DNA of 64,000 nt, from contig NZ_NSKE01000004.1 in NCBI RefSeq assembly GCF_002287075.1, positions 1 to 64,000 of the forward strand, given 5' to 3'. Position 1 is the first letter of the stretch, and every line of letters begins with the position of its first letter. The stretch comes from Fodinibius salipaludis (lineage in GTDB: Bacteria; Bacteroidota; Rhodothermia; Balneolales; Balneolaceae). Under the pieces are notes generated by a model, which worked only from the letters and a program-made list of their open reading frames with translations, searched no databases and was not told the DNA's origin. The translations under genes were made by a program, and so were the position numbers. Below, piece after piece: positions 55,738-64,000 of the stretch.

Positions 55738-56829
55738 TCATTCCTCAAGGGGCATCTTCTTAACCCGAAGGTCTTCCCACGGTCCACCATCCTCAAATTT
55801 TTCCGGCTTCAGCGTTCGGGCCCGGGGATCTTCTGCTTGTGCCTGCTGTAAAACCATCCACCGGGGATAAGGAATGCCAGTGTCTGATACTTCATCCAGC
55901 TGCTTAATATCCTCGTCACTCAACTCAAGATCTACTGCTTTAATATTGTCCTCGAGATGCTCGAGTTTACGAGCAGCAATAAGCACGCTGCTGATATTAT
56001 CACGAGACAGTGTCCATGCCAAAGCAACACGAGCCGGACTCACTCCATGACGTTTACCAATACTTTTTAACGCGTTCACAATTTCAAAGCCCTTATCAAT
56101 ATCAAAAGGCACAAATTGTCCGGCTTCAGCAAAACGACTCCCTTCAGGAGGAGGATTATCACGGTCGTATTTACCAGTCAGAAAACCGCCGGCCAGAGGG
56201 CTCCAAACGATTATACCTATATTATGATAGTTGGCAAACGACATAAAATCATCTTCAAGGTCGCGACCAACCAAGCTGTAATACATTTGTGCCGTTATAT
56301 ATTTTTCAAGCCCTTGCCGCTCCTGTAAACCCAAAGCTGTTGCAGCTTGCCAAGCCATGTAATTACTTAATCCAATATATCGTACTTTGCCTTGGCGAAC
56401 TAAATCGTCTAATGCCCGAAGGGTTTCCTCCAAGGGCGTATAGGGATCCCAGCTGTGCATCTGGTACAAATCGATATAATCCGTTTGCAGGCGTTTGAGA
56501 CTGGCTTCCACTTCCCGCATAATATTCACACGGGTTGCTCCACTGTGGTTAATATTATCGTCCATCGGCAACCGACACTTTGTCGAAAGCACAATATCTT
56601 CGCGTTTTCCTTTTAGTGCATTACCCAACAGCTCTTCACTTTCGCCCAAACTGTAAACATCGGCGGTATCGATATAATTGATTCCATGATCCAGTGCAAA
56701 ATCAACCATCTCGTTGGTCTCCTTCTGCCCGAGTCCGCCCATCTGCATAGCTTCTCCGAACTGCATGGTTCCCAATCCTACTTCGCTAACAATCAGGCCA
56801 CTGTTTCCTAATTTTCTGTATTTCATCAA
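55738..56829 (-). CDS. Aldo/keto reductase
   Basis: A 363-residue (beta/alpha)8 enzyme. The catalytic tetrad is visible: Asp in Y-I-D-T-A-D, Tyr in V-Y-S-L-G-E-S-E, Lys in L-S-T-K-C and His in Y-Q-M-H-S-W. It reduces aldehydes or ketones with NADPH; substrate not predictable. The C-terminal extension (P-R-W-M-V-L-Q-Q) is typical of the YdjG/Tas-like group. Monocistronic. Confidence 0.9.
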   Translation of the reverse strand: MMKYRKLGNSGLIVSEVGLGTMQFGEAMQMGGLGQKETNEMVDFALDHGINYIDTADVYSLGESEELLGNALKGKREDIVLSTKCRLPMDDNINHSGATRVNIMREVEASLKRLQTDYIDLYQMHSWDPYTPLEETLRALDDLVRQGKVRYIGLSNYMAWQAATALGLQERQGLEKYITAQMYYSLVGRDLEDDFMSFANYHNIGIIVWSPLAGGFLTGKYDRDNPPPEGSRFAEAGQFVPFDIDKGFEIVNALKSIGKRHGVSPARVALAWTLSRDNISSVLIAARKLEHLEDNIKAVDLELSDEDIKQLDEVSDTGIPYPRWMVLQQAQAEDPRARTLKPEKFEDGGPWEDLRVKKMPLEE

Positions 56830-57229
56830 TTACTCCTTTTCACTTTAAATTTATAATCTATTGGCTCCTCCGTGAATCTAAAAAAAATGGACATCAAGAT
56901 TTCTCTATAAAACTATATAACCATTTTTAGAGTGAATACAGATAAGGAAACTATTCTACAAGAATAAAAACTTTTAGATCAAAATATTGAAAGAATATAA
57001 ATGTCGTAATCTAAAACATCTCCTCCAATTTTCTATTGGTACTATTACTAAACAGTAATAATTTTAGCCAAATACTATGATCCGCCAGCTTTTGGCCCCA
57101 CTCAATGTTTTCCACACTCTATCACTGGTCAGAACAACCGGCATTAGCAATATAGAGCCCCCAAAATTTCGAAGGACTAATCATAAAGAGGAAAAATCCT
57201 GACAAGCCTGATAGAATACTATATAGCTC
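56830..57229. other. AT-rich intergenic region
   Basis: About 400 bases with no plausible gene, tRNA or strong hairpin. Its right edge runs into the decayed GIY-YIG copy. Its emptiness, next to a duplicated unit, suggests decayed older material, but I cannot identify any. Confidence 0.5.
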
Positions 57230-57314
57230 GACGACTTCCATTCATTTTCTTTTGATGCGATTAACTTCCCAATAAAGATGCTACTTTCTGCCGTTTATCA
57301 TAGGTATAAAACAT
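57230..57314 (-). pseudogene. Decayed second copy of the GIY-YIG gene
   Basis: It starts with the same M-F-Y-T-Y and the same upstream DNA as the intact gene, loses the middle, then resembles the intact 3' end (K-L-I-A-S-K-E-N-E-W against K-L-I-N-S-E-E-N-E-C). Frame closes early at 57261. It is the internal-deletion relic of a tandem copy. Confidence 0.65.
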
Positions 57315-57446
57315 ATCTAAAATAAAAAAGCCCTTGCAGGAAACAGCAAGGACTAACGAATTTTAGAGTCTGCTCAACGAAGCTCTTTTGAGCATAGTTG
57401 AGCGGGAGATCCCGATTATTCGGGACGACCTTCTCGTTGGCAACGA
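57301..57446. repeat. Left copy of the tRNA-Gly-3'-half direct repeat
   Basis: Matches 57721-57864 at a constant offset of about 420 bases, with scattered mismatches and small gaps. Contents: first codons of a GIY-YIG gene, terminator hairpin, nested hairpin and the tRNA-Gly 3' half. It is the more diverged copy: its terminator stem and T arm carry mutations. Confidence 0.92.
57401..57446 (-). pseudogene. tRNA-Gly 3' half
   Basis: From the anticodon stem (TCGTTGCCAACGAG) through a mutated T arm to the acceptor CTCCCGC. The 5' half of the tRNA is absent; the junction lies in the anticodon stem. Not a functional tRNA. Confidence 0.88.
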
Positions 57447-57458
57447 TACCTTAAGGCT

Positions 57459-57734
57459 TTATTGTTGAGCTATATCGCATTCATTTTCTTCAGAATTAAT
57501 AAGCTTTTCTATAAACTGCCTGCTTTTCTGATCCTTTATAAAGTTTTCCCACTTAATAGCCTCAGTCTTGGATCTTAAACTTTTACAATAGACCACCTGC
57601 CAAGGAATTCCCGACTTCGTTGATCTATTCCCACCCTTGTTGTGCTTTGCCACACGACTTTCAACACCTACTGAAGTATAACCTGTGTAGTAGCTATCAG
57701 TTGATTCGCTATATATTATGTAGGTATAAAACAT
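57459..57734 (-). CDS. GIY-YIG nuclease-domain protein
   Basis: A 91-residue single-domain protein. The GIY-YIG module reads Y-T-Y-I-I-Y-S ... D-S-Y-Y-T-G-Y-T-S (the I of Y-I-G is Thr), then the conserved Arg in E-S-R-V-A-K-H-N and the Glu in T-E-A-I-K-W-E. These single-domain members (UPF0213-like) have no fixed function; many Bacteroidota carry several near tRNA genes (recollection). Here it sits between two repeats that each hold the tRNA-Gly 3' half, directly after the tRNA terminator. Confidence 0.87.
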   Translation of the reverse strand: MFYTYIIYSESTDSYYTGYTSVGVESRVAKHNKGGNRSTKSGIPWQVVYCKSLRSKTEAIKWENFIKDQKSRQFIEKLINSEENECDIAQQ

Positions 57735-57864
57735 ATCTAAATAAAAAAGCCCTTGCAGAAAACCGCAAGGGCTAACGAATTTTAGAGTCTGCTCAACGAA
57801 GCTCTTTTGAGCGTAGTTGAGCGGGAGACCGGAGTCGAACCGGCGACCTTCTCGTTGGCAACGA
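57721..57864. repeat. Right copy of the tRNA-Gly-3'-half direct repeat
   Basis: The better preserved copy, overlapping the start of the intact GIY-YIG gene on one side and the functional tRNA-Gly on the other. See the left copy at 57301-57446. Confidence 0.92.
57743..57773 (-). terminator. Terminator of tRNA-Gly
   Basis: A 9-bp stem (AGCCCTTGC with GCAAGGGCT) and 8-base loop, followed on the minus strand by a T run. It separates the tRNA from the GIY-YIG gene, whose ATG lies only 9 bases beyond. Confidence 0.85.
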
Positions 57865-57891
57865 GATGCTCTACCGCTGAGCTACTCCCGC
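57820..57891 (-). tRNA. tRNA-Gly (anticodon GCC)
   Basis: A 72-base cloverleaf: acceptor GCGGGAG with CTCCCGC, D arm TAGCTCAGCGGTAGAGC, anticodon loop TT-GCC-AA, T arm GGTTCGACTCC. Discriminator T; CCA not encoded. Intact, unlike the partial copy at 57401-57446. Confidence 0.95.
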
Positions 57892-58046
57892 TAATATGTC
57901 AAATCCTTAAAAAGTTTTTAAACTGTCCTCTGTATCTTTTATGTGAGAGGATCCCGCTTTTCAAAGAGTCCCAAATATAAGGCATTCCCCCTATATATAT
58001 CAAGAGCAATTAACTATTTTTTGTAAAACTTTTGGAAACCATAACC

Positions 58047-59366
<1,320 letters not shown>

Positions 59367-59387
59367 CTAAATTAAATTTAAAATATA

Positions 59388-59744
59388 TTACTCTTCCTCT
59401 TTGGAATTGCCGTATGATTTCACCGCTTCTTCAAGCGACTTAAAGTGCTTAAAAACAGTGATCAACTTGGTAACAACCAACAGACTTTCAATTTTATCAG
59501 TTGCATTTGCGATACGCAAATCACCGTCTGCTTTACGCATCGTTGTGAGTCCACCAATAAGCATTCCCAAGCCCGAAGAGTTCATAAATTTAACTTTGCC
59601 CAAATCGGCAACAACATTCGTTTGATCCTCTTCGATCAGCTCGTGAAGCTTCTCATTGAGTTTAACAGCATCAGGGCCACCCATCACATTGCCCTTAAAT
59701 TCAATTACAACACAATTATATCGTTCCGTTACATTAAAATTCAT
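59388..59744 (-). CDS. STAS-domain anti-sigma factor antagonist
   Basis: A 118-residue single STAS domain of the RsbV/SpoIIAA type. The conserved segment V-K-F-M-N-S-S-G-L-G holds the Ser that is phosphorylated in partner-switching systems. A natural partner of an RsbU-type phosphatase such as that at 12198-14732 and an RsbW-type kinase, none adjacent. The pairing is inference. Confidence 0.88.
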   Translation of the reverse strand: MNFNVTERYNCVVIEFKGNVMGGPDAVKLNEKLHELIEEDQTNVVADLGKVKFMNSSGLGMLIGGLTTMRKADGDLRIANATDKIESLLVVTKLITVFKHFKSLEEAVKSYGNSKEEE

Positions 59745-59782
59745 TTGGTTGCTCCAAAGTGATTAATATTAGGAGTTAAAAT

Positions 59783-60694
59783 TTAAGCTTTTTCTTTATA
59801 GCGTTGAATTTCAATAACTGCTGAACTTGCTACAAATAACGAACTGTATGTACCAATTATAACGCCCAGCATCAATGCAAAGGAAAAGCCTTTAAGAACT
59901 TCACCGCCAAATATAAATAGAATGGTTACCACAAAAAAGGTAGTCACTGAGGTAATTACGGTACGACTCAACGTATCGTTCAAGCTCTTATTAACCATCT
60001 CATCGTGATCCATCGTTTTATACAGCAAGCTGTTTTCCCTAATACGGTCGAACACTACTACCGTATCGTTAAGTGAATAACCCACAATTGTTAAGAAGGC
60101 GGCAATAATCGACTGATCCATTTGCAAACTAAACGGTACAATATCCGACAGGAATGTAAATATCCCCACAACAATTAATACATCGTGAAACAATGCTGCC
60201 ACGGCACCGGCTGAATAGGTCCAGTTTTTAAACCGGATAAGTATATAGATAAAGATCACGATCAGGGCAAAAATGATAGCATTTAATGCCCCCCGTCTAA
60301 GATCATCAGCAAAGCGAGCCCCTACAATATCCGTTTTAATAACGGTATTTGGATTGTCCGGATACACCTCCGACATCTTATCGGTAATGAGTGTTTGTAC
60401 CTCCGAAATATCCTTCGGATTATCCGTTCGGATCAACACTTCTTCTGGTGATCCATAAAGCTTTACTACCGGGGTGCCATCTAACGGCTCGGTAAGTTCT
60501 GAACGGATATCGATTACATCAACCGGCTGCTCAAACTTAAGGACGAACTCTTTACCGCCCTTGAAATCAATACCATACTGTAGCCCTTTGGTTAAGATTC
60601 CAAAAATGGAAGCCACAAGTAAAATGCCAGAAACGTAATAACCAATCTTGTGAGCTTTTAGAAAGTCAAAATCAGGATTTTCAAACCATCTCAT
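59783..60694 (-). CDS. secF: Protein translocase subunit SecF
   Basis: A 303-residue inner-membrane protein of the RND-like SecDF family: about six spans, with G-I-D-F-K-G-G at the start of the periplasmic domain, G-Y-S-L-N-D-T-V-V-V-F-D-R-I-R-E-N near 195-215 and a Leu/Ile-rich terminal span. SecDF uses the proton gradient to pull exported proteins after SecA. It follows secD with 37 bases between. Confidence 0.95.
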   Translation of the reverse strand: MRWFENPDFDFLKAHKIGYYVSGILLVASIFGILTKGLQYGIDFKGGKEFVLKFEQPVDVIDIRSELTEPLDGTPVVKLYGSPEEVLIRTDNPKDISEVQTLITDKMSEVYPDNPNTVIKTDIVGARFADDLRRGALNAIIFALIVIFIYILIRFKNWTYSAGAVAALFHDVLIVVGIFTFLSDIVPFSLQMDQSIIAAFLTIVGYSLNDTVVVFDRIRENSLLYKTMDHDEMVNKSLNDTLSRTVITSVTTFFVVTILFIFGGEVLKGFSFALMLGVIIGTYSSLFVASSAVIEIQRYKEKA

Positions 60695-60731
60695 AATTAA
60701 AGTCCCTTTTTATAAATATTAAATTTCTTTT

Positions 60732-62549
60732 TTAACCGAAGCTGATTTCTGCGGATTTGTCGCGCGTCAGGTAATCTACAATAACGCGGGTAATCACAAT
60801 CGCGCTAAATAATGATGCCACAATACCGGCCATCAGCGTAACCGCAAACCCTTTAATAGGTCCAACTCCAAAGCTATAGAGAATGATACCTACGAAAAAT
60901 GTCGTGATATTTGCATCCATAATCGCACTCATGGCATTGGAATAACCGCCCTCAACAGCGGCACGAATCGTCTTACCGGCCCGTTGCTCTTCTCTGATCC
61001 TGTCAAATATCAGCACGTTGGCATCCACGGCCATACCAATGGTAAGTACAATACCCGCAATACCGGGTAATGTGAGTGTTGCCTTAAAGGCCGCCAAGAT
61101 ACCCAGTATAAAGATGATATTGAGCATTAACGCAAGGTCAGCGATAGCACCACCGGTTCTGTAATAAACCATCATAAAGAGGGCTACAATAATCAATCCA
61201 ATAACCGTTGAGTAAAATCCTGCCTGAATTGATTCTTCACCAAGGGTAGCACCAACCGTGCGCTCCTCGACAATATCAAGCGGAGCAGGGAGAGCACCCG
61301 AAAGTAATATGTTAACAAGGTCTTCGGCTTCGGTGACACTTCCCAATCCCGAAATGGAAGAACGTCCGTTAGAAATTTTTGTCTCTACATTGGGATAGGA
61401 ATACACGTATCCATCAAGAACAATTGCAATAGGCTTACCAATATTTGCCCCGGTAATGCGTGCCCAGCGTCGGGCACCTTCGGCGTTCATGTTCATCGAT
61501 ACTCGGGGCTGATTGGTAGCCTGATCAAAATTAACACTGGCTTCAGAAATGACATCTCCGGTCAGCTCTACTTCTGATCGAACACCGATCAGCTCAAATA
61601 ATTCCTGTCCCTGTTCGGTTTCCGTAAAGGGTGTAGCTCCCCACATTAGCTCAACATTTCGGGGCATCAGCTCCTGCACTTCAGGACGCTGTAATAATTC
61701 ATTCACCCGAGCAGTATCTCTACCGGTAGTATATCCAAAGGTATAAGGATTCTGACCCCGTGGGTTTAACACTTCAAGCAATGGATTCTGAGTTGCCCTC
61801 TGTTCAACGGTATCTGTAGTATCTGATGAAACCTGGTCGTAATAGCTTACCACACGATCTTTTGCGTTGCTGATTTGGTCCGGCTCTCCTACTAATCTAA
61901 ATTCAAGACGTGCCGTACCCTTCAACAAATCACGAATACGCTGTTTATTAGATACCCCCGGAAGTTCAACCACAACGCGGTTATTTCCTTGTTTAAAAAT
62001 TGCGGGTTCAGTTACTCCATAACGGTCAACACGCGATCGAATAATTTCCATCGCCCTGTCTACCGCTGATTCCCGCTGTTGAACTAAATACTGCCGTATT
62101 TCCTCATTTGTTGATCTCCGCGTGATATTTTCGGTATCAGAGCGATAGTAACGACTTAATCGACCATCCGGATTACGCTCTTCAAACAGCTGAACCATCT
62201 CCTCAATAAAATCGGTATCATTTTCGAGCGCACGCTGCTTAGCATCATCAATTACATTAATGAGTGTTGTATCAGCATTTTCGCCCGCTAACTCTTTTAG
62301 AAATTGTGCCGTACCAACTTCCAGTGTAACGTGCATACCGCCCTGCAGATCAAGCCCCAGCGACAATGAGTTCTGACGCAACTCTTGCAAACGTTGTGCA
62401 TTTTCTTCTACATATTCAGCGCGCTCGGCTTCCGGCAAATCTTCAATATAATTTTGCTCCAACGTATTAACCACTGTCGGCCACAAATAATAGATAGTAA
62501 GCGCCAGAAAGGCGACAATAAATCCTATTTTAGTTCCATTACCTTTCAT
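60732..62549 (-). CDS. secD: Protein translocase subunit SecD
   Basis: A 605-residue protein with six spans and a large periplasmic domain between spans 1 and 2 (about 40-430). Marks are L-G-L-D-L-Q-G-G-M near residue 65, R-V-V-V-E-L-P-G and M-A-V-D-A-N-V-L-I-F-D-R-I-R-E-E near 530. Partner of SecF. Gene order secD-secF on the minus strand is normal. Confidence 0.96.
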   Translation of the reverse strand: MKGNGTKIGFIVAFLALTIYYLWPTVVNTLEQNYIEDLPEAERAEYVEENAQRLQELRQNSLSLGLDLQGGMHVTLEVGTAQFLKELAGENADTTLINVIDDAKQRALENDTDFIEEMVQLFEERNPDGRLSRYYRSDTENITRRSTNEEIRQYLVQQRESAVDRAMEIIRSRVDRYGVTEPAIFKQGNNRVVVELPGVSNKQRIRDLLKGTARLEFRLVGEPDQISNAKDRVVSYYDQVSSDTTDTVEQRATQNPLLEVLNPRGQNPYTFGYTTGRDTARVNELLQRPEVQELMPRNVELMWGATPFTETEQGQELFELIGVRSEVELTGDVISEASVNFDQATNQPRVSMNMNAEGARRWARITGANIGKPIAIVLDGYVYSYPNVETKISNGRSSISGLGSVTEAEDLVNILLSGALPAPLDIVEERTVGATLGEESIQAGFYSTVIGLIIVALFMMVYYRTGGAIADLALMLNIIFILGILAAFKATLTLPGIAGIVLTIGMAVDANVLIFDRIREEQRAGKTIRAAVEGGYSNAMSAIMDANITTFFVGIILYSFGVGPIKGFAVTLMAGIVASLFSAIVITRVIVDYLTRDKSAEISFG

Positions 62550-62646
62550 AATAAATCATTTTAAAAAATTAAGAATAGAATTTCGTTAAACTGTGAGATA
62601 CTCGCTCATGCGAGAGATCACTAAAGAACAGAATATCCATGCTCAA

Positions 62647-63195
62647 TTATGGAGCACCGATAGCAATCCCCTCGGTCATCTGTTGCATTGCCATCGTAAA
62701 AAACGCTCCAACATCGGCTGTCAAAACACCGATATCCCACAAGTATTCAGGGGTAAGTGATACGGTAGCCGCTGACCCTATCGCTCCCTTTTGATCAAGA
62801 ACAACAGAAATTAAAGCTTTCGTAACTGACGGAATAGGAATCCCAGCCATAGCGTTACCGGTTTGAAATTGACTCCACTCAATTAGCAACAGCTGATAGA
62901 AGTGCATAGAAGCTGTTGATTCCGCAAAAGAAAAATCAAAGTTCTCATTGTTACTTTTTACAAACTGAGAAGCTTCTTTTATAAACTCATTCAAATCACC
63001 GGCTGACTTCCGAAGATCATCCAGTTCTTTTTGCAACCCAATACCATCAGAAGCTTTTACTTTGGTATCCAACCAACTCGCAAAGGCCTGCGACGAACGA
63101 TTTACCTGAACCTGTTGCACCATATACAAGCCAATGCCTGTACATATCACAGCAATTACAGAAATACGAATGATATATGTGCGGAGTCGATTCAT
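62647..63195 (-). CDS. Single-span envelope protein of unknown function
   Basis: A 182-residue protein with an N-terminal membrane helix (about 6-25) and a periplasmic domain with a helical Asp/Lys/Glu-rich middle and a hydrophobic C-terminal third. No family recognised. Followed by a weak hairpin with no T tract. Confidence 0.6.
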   Translation of the reverse strand: MNRLRTYIIRISVIAVICTGIGLYMVQQVQVNRSSQAFASWLDTKVKASDGIGLQKELDDLRKSAGDLNEFIKEASQFVKSNNENFDFSFAESTASMHFYQLLLIEWSQFQTGNAMAGIPIPSVTKALISVVLDQKGAIGSAATVSLTPEYLWDIGVLTADVGAFFTMAMQQMTEGIAIGAP

Positions 63196-63296
63196 CAGTG
63201 GCAGAAAATAGGGAGAATGTAAGAACGGGACAAACCTTTTTCTGCTTTCCTAAAATCTCTTCAAAAAAAGCTCTATCGAGTAAAGAACCTACTAAA

Positions 63297-63500
63297 TTAT
63301 TGCTCCAGCCCCGGCTGATGCTTCCGAAAAAACATATCGTCAAGCCAGCCATAAAATATGGTAAGTATTATCGCGGCAAAGGTAGCAAACAAAATATTGC
63401 TCGAAAGAGGCATCTGCGAATAAAGCACACTTTCAAACAGCACTGTTATCAATATGCTCAGAACAACACAAATTGACAGACACTTTGCGAAAAAACTCAT
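63297..63500 (-). CDS. Small two-span membrane protein of unknown function
   Basis: A 67-residue protein with two hydrophobic helices (about 5-25 and 36-54) and a basic tail. No family recognised. Confidence 0.55.
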   Translation of the reverse strand: MSFFAKCLSICVVLSILITVLFESVLYSQMPLSSNILFATFAAIILTIFYGWLDDMFFRKHQPGLEQ

Positions 63501-63598
63501 ATAAACCTCCGATTTTTGTTAGAAGGATGTACGATATTATGTCGAAAGTAATTCAAGCTGCCAAATTTTTCGCGGATAACCTTATCTTCGATATACTT

Positions 63599-64000
63599 TT
63601 ACGTTGCCGTCACTCTCTCTTGCTCCTCACGATCAAACTCTTCTTTTAGATACTGGCCCGTAAAACTGTCTTCCATCCGGGCAACCTCTTCAGGCGTTCC
63701 CTCGGCAATAATTTCTCCGCCACCGACACCGCCTTCAGGTCCCAGATCGATAATCCAGTCTGCCGCTTTGATGAGATCGAGATTATGCTCGATAACAATT
63801 ACAGTATTTCCTTTGTCCACCAACTGCTGTACCACATCCACAAGCATACGCACATCCTGGAAATGTAATCCAGTTGTGGGCTCATCCAAAATATAAAGTG
63901 TATCGCCCGTGCCCACTTTGGCAAGTTCCCGAGCAAGTTTAATACGTTGCGCTTCACCGCCACTAAGCGTAGTACTGGGCTGACCCAATCGCAGATAGCC
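63599..64000 (-). CDS. uvrA: UvrA excinuclease subunit, 3' end only
   Basis: The last ~133 codons of uvrA; the gene continues past the right edge of the window. The ABC signature T-L-S-G-G-E-A-Q-R, Walker [13 protein letters not shown] and V-I-E-H-N-L-D are the C-terminal ATPase motifs. UvrA recognises helix-distorting DNA damage with UvrB. Confidence 0.96.
   Translation of the reverse strand, partial: GYLRLGQPSTTLSGGEAQRIKLARELAKVGTGDTLYILDEPTTGLHFQDVRMLVDVVQQLVDKGNTVIVIEHNLDLIKAADWIIDLGPEGGVGGGEIIAEGTPEEVARMEDSFTGQYLKEEFDREEQERVTAT

Noticed and set aside
62596-62625. Hairpin upstream of secD as a riboswitch or terminator
   Set aside because: A 5-bp inner stem with imperfect outer pairing and no T tract; too weak to call.

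Overview
The window reads as a chromosomal segment of a Gram-negative bacterium of the Bacteroidota/Rhodothermota/Balneolota side of the tree, most probably a Balneolales-type halophile (inference from gene content, not from a search). Clues are lipoprotein and Sec signals, a TonB-type protein, weak Shine-Dalgarno sequences, tRNAs without encoded CCA, archaeal-type ProS, DUF1015 next to serC, separate secD and secF, DUF1844, a YphP/YqiW-type bacilliredoxin and acyl-CoA carboxylase/methylmalonyl-CoA genes. Most of the DNA is ordinary core genome of moderate GC. Three accessory patches stand out: 21.5-27.2 kb, 48.2-50.2 kb and 57.2-57.9 kb.

Layout. 0-7.5 kb: small lipoprotein, a large CHAT/TPR protein facing a membrane TPR protein, a GH3 glycosidase, a YihY membrane protein and a DinB-fold protein. 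7.5-10.1 kb: tight operon of a UmuD-like protein that has lost its catalytic dyad, a TetR-type regulator and an ABC1/UbiB kinase. 10.1-21.3 kb: hflKC, an RsbU-type phosphatase, bacilliredoxin, Mn-type superoxide dismutase, soluble transhydrogenase, aspS with a DUF429 gene, and a NarL-type response regulator. 21.5-23.4 kb: two related IS3-family elements in tandem (one an internal-deletion derivative, one frameshifted) plus a 90-bp end fragment of a third IS. 23.7-26.5 kb: AT-rich candidate defence module (AAA ATPase, RloB-like protein, HNH nuclease with a frame break at a C7 tract), facing a DUF4145 gene. 27.4-48.2 kb: tRNA-Met, proS, a PAP2-like/nnrD/vanZ operon, tonB-like gene, NUDIX/DUF1844, DUF1015-serC, rhomboid, tRNA-Thr, rlpA, crtI, acyl-CoA carboxylase with an acidic partner, ABC ATPase, a Tat-exported metallo-hydrolase with a 56-aa zinc ribbon, orphan GroES, SDR and small unknown genes. 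48.2-50.2 kb: a coding remnant, a response regulator cut by an IS3-family element, and that element. 50.3-57 kb: tRNA-Pro, the purF-engB-serA-mce cluster, mscS and an aldo/keto reductase. 57.2-57.9 kb: tRNA-Gly and a roughly 420-bp unit carrying a GIY-YIG gene flanked by direct repeats that each contain the 3' half of the tRNA. 58-64 kb: purA, a STAS protein, secF, secD, two small membrane proteins and the 3' end of uvrA.

How they work together. Serine synthesis (serC, serA), purine synthesis (purF, purA), translation (aspS, proS, four tRNAs), Sec export (secDF), redox protection (sodA, sthA, brx) and propionyl/methylmalonyl-CoA chemistry (pccB-like, mce) are represented. The best candidates for something little described are the tRNA-Gly/GIY-YIG unit, which looks like a minimal element using the tRNA 3' half as its repeat, the AAA-RloB-HNH module with a possible on/off tract, and the dyad-less UmuD-like protein in an operon with a regulator and an ABC1 kinase.
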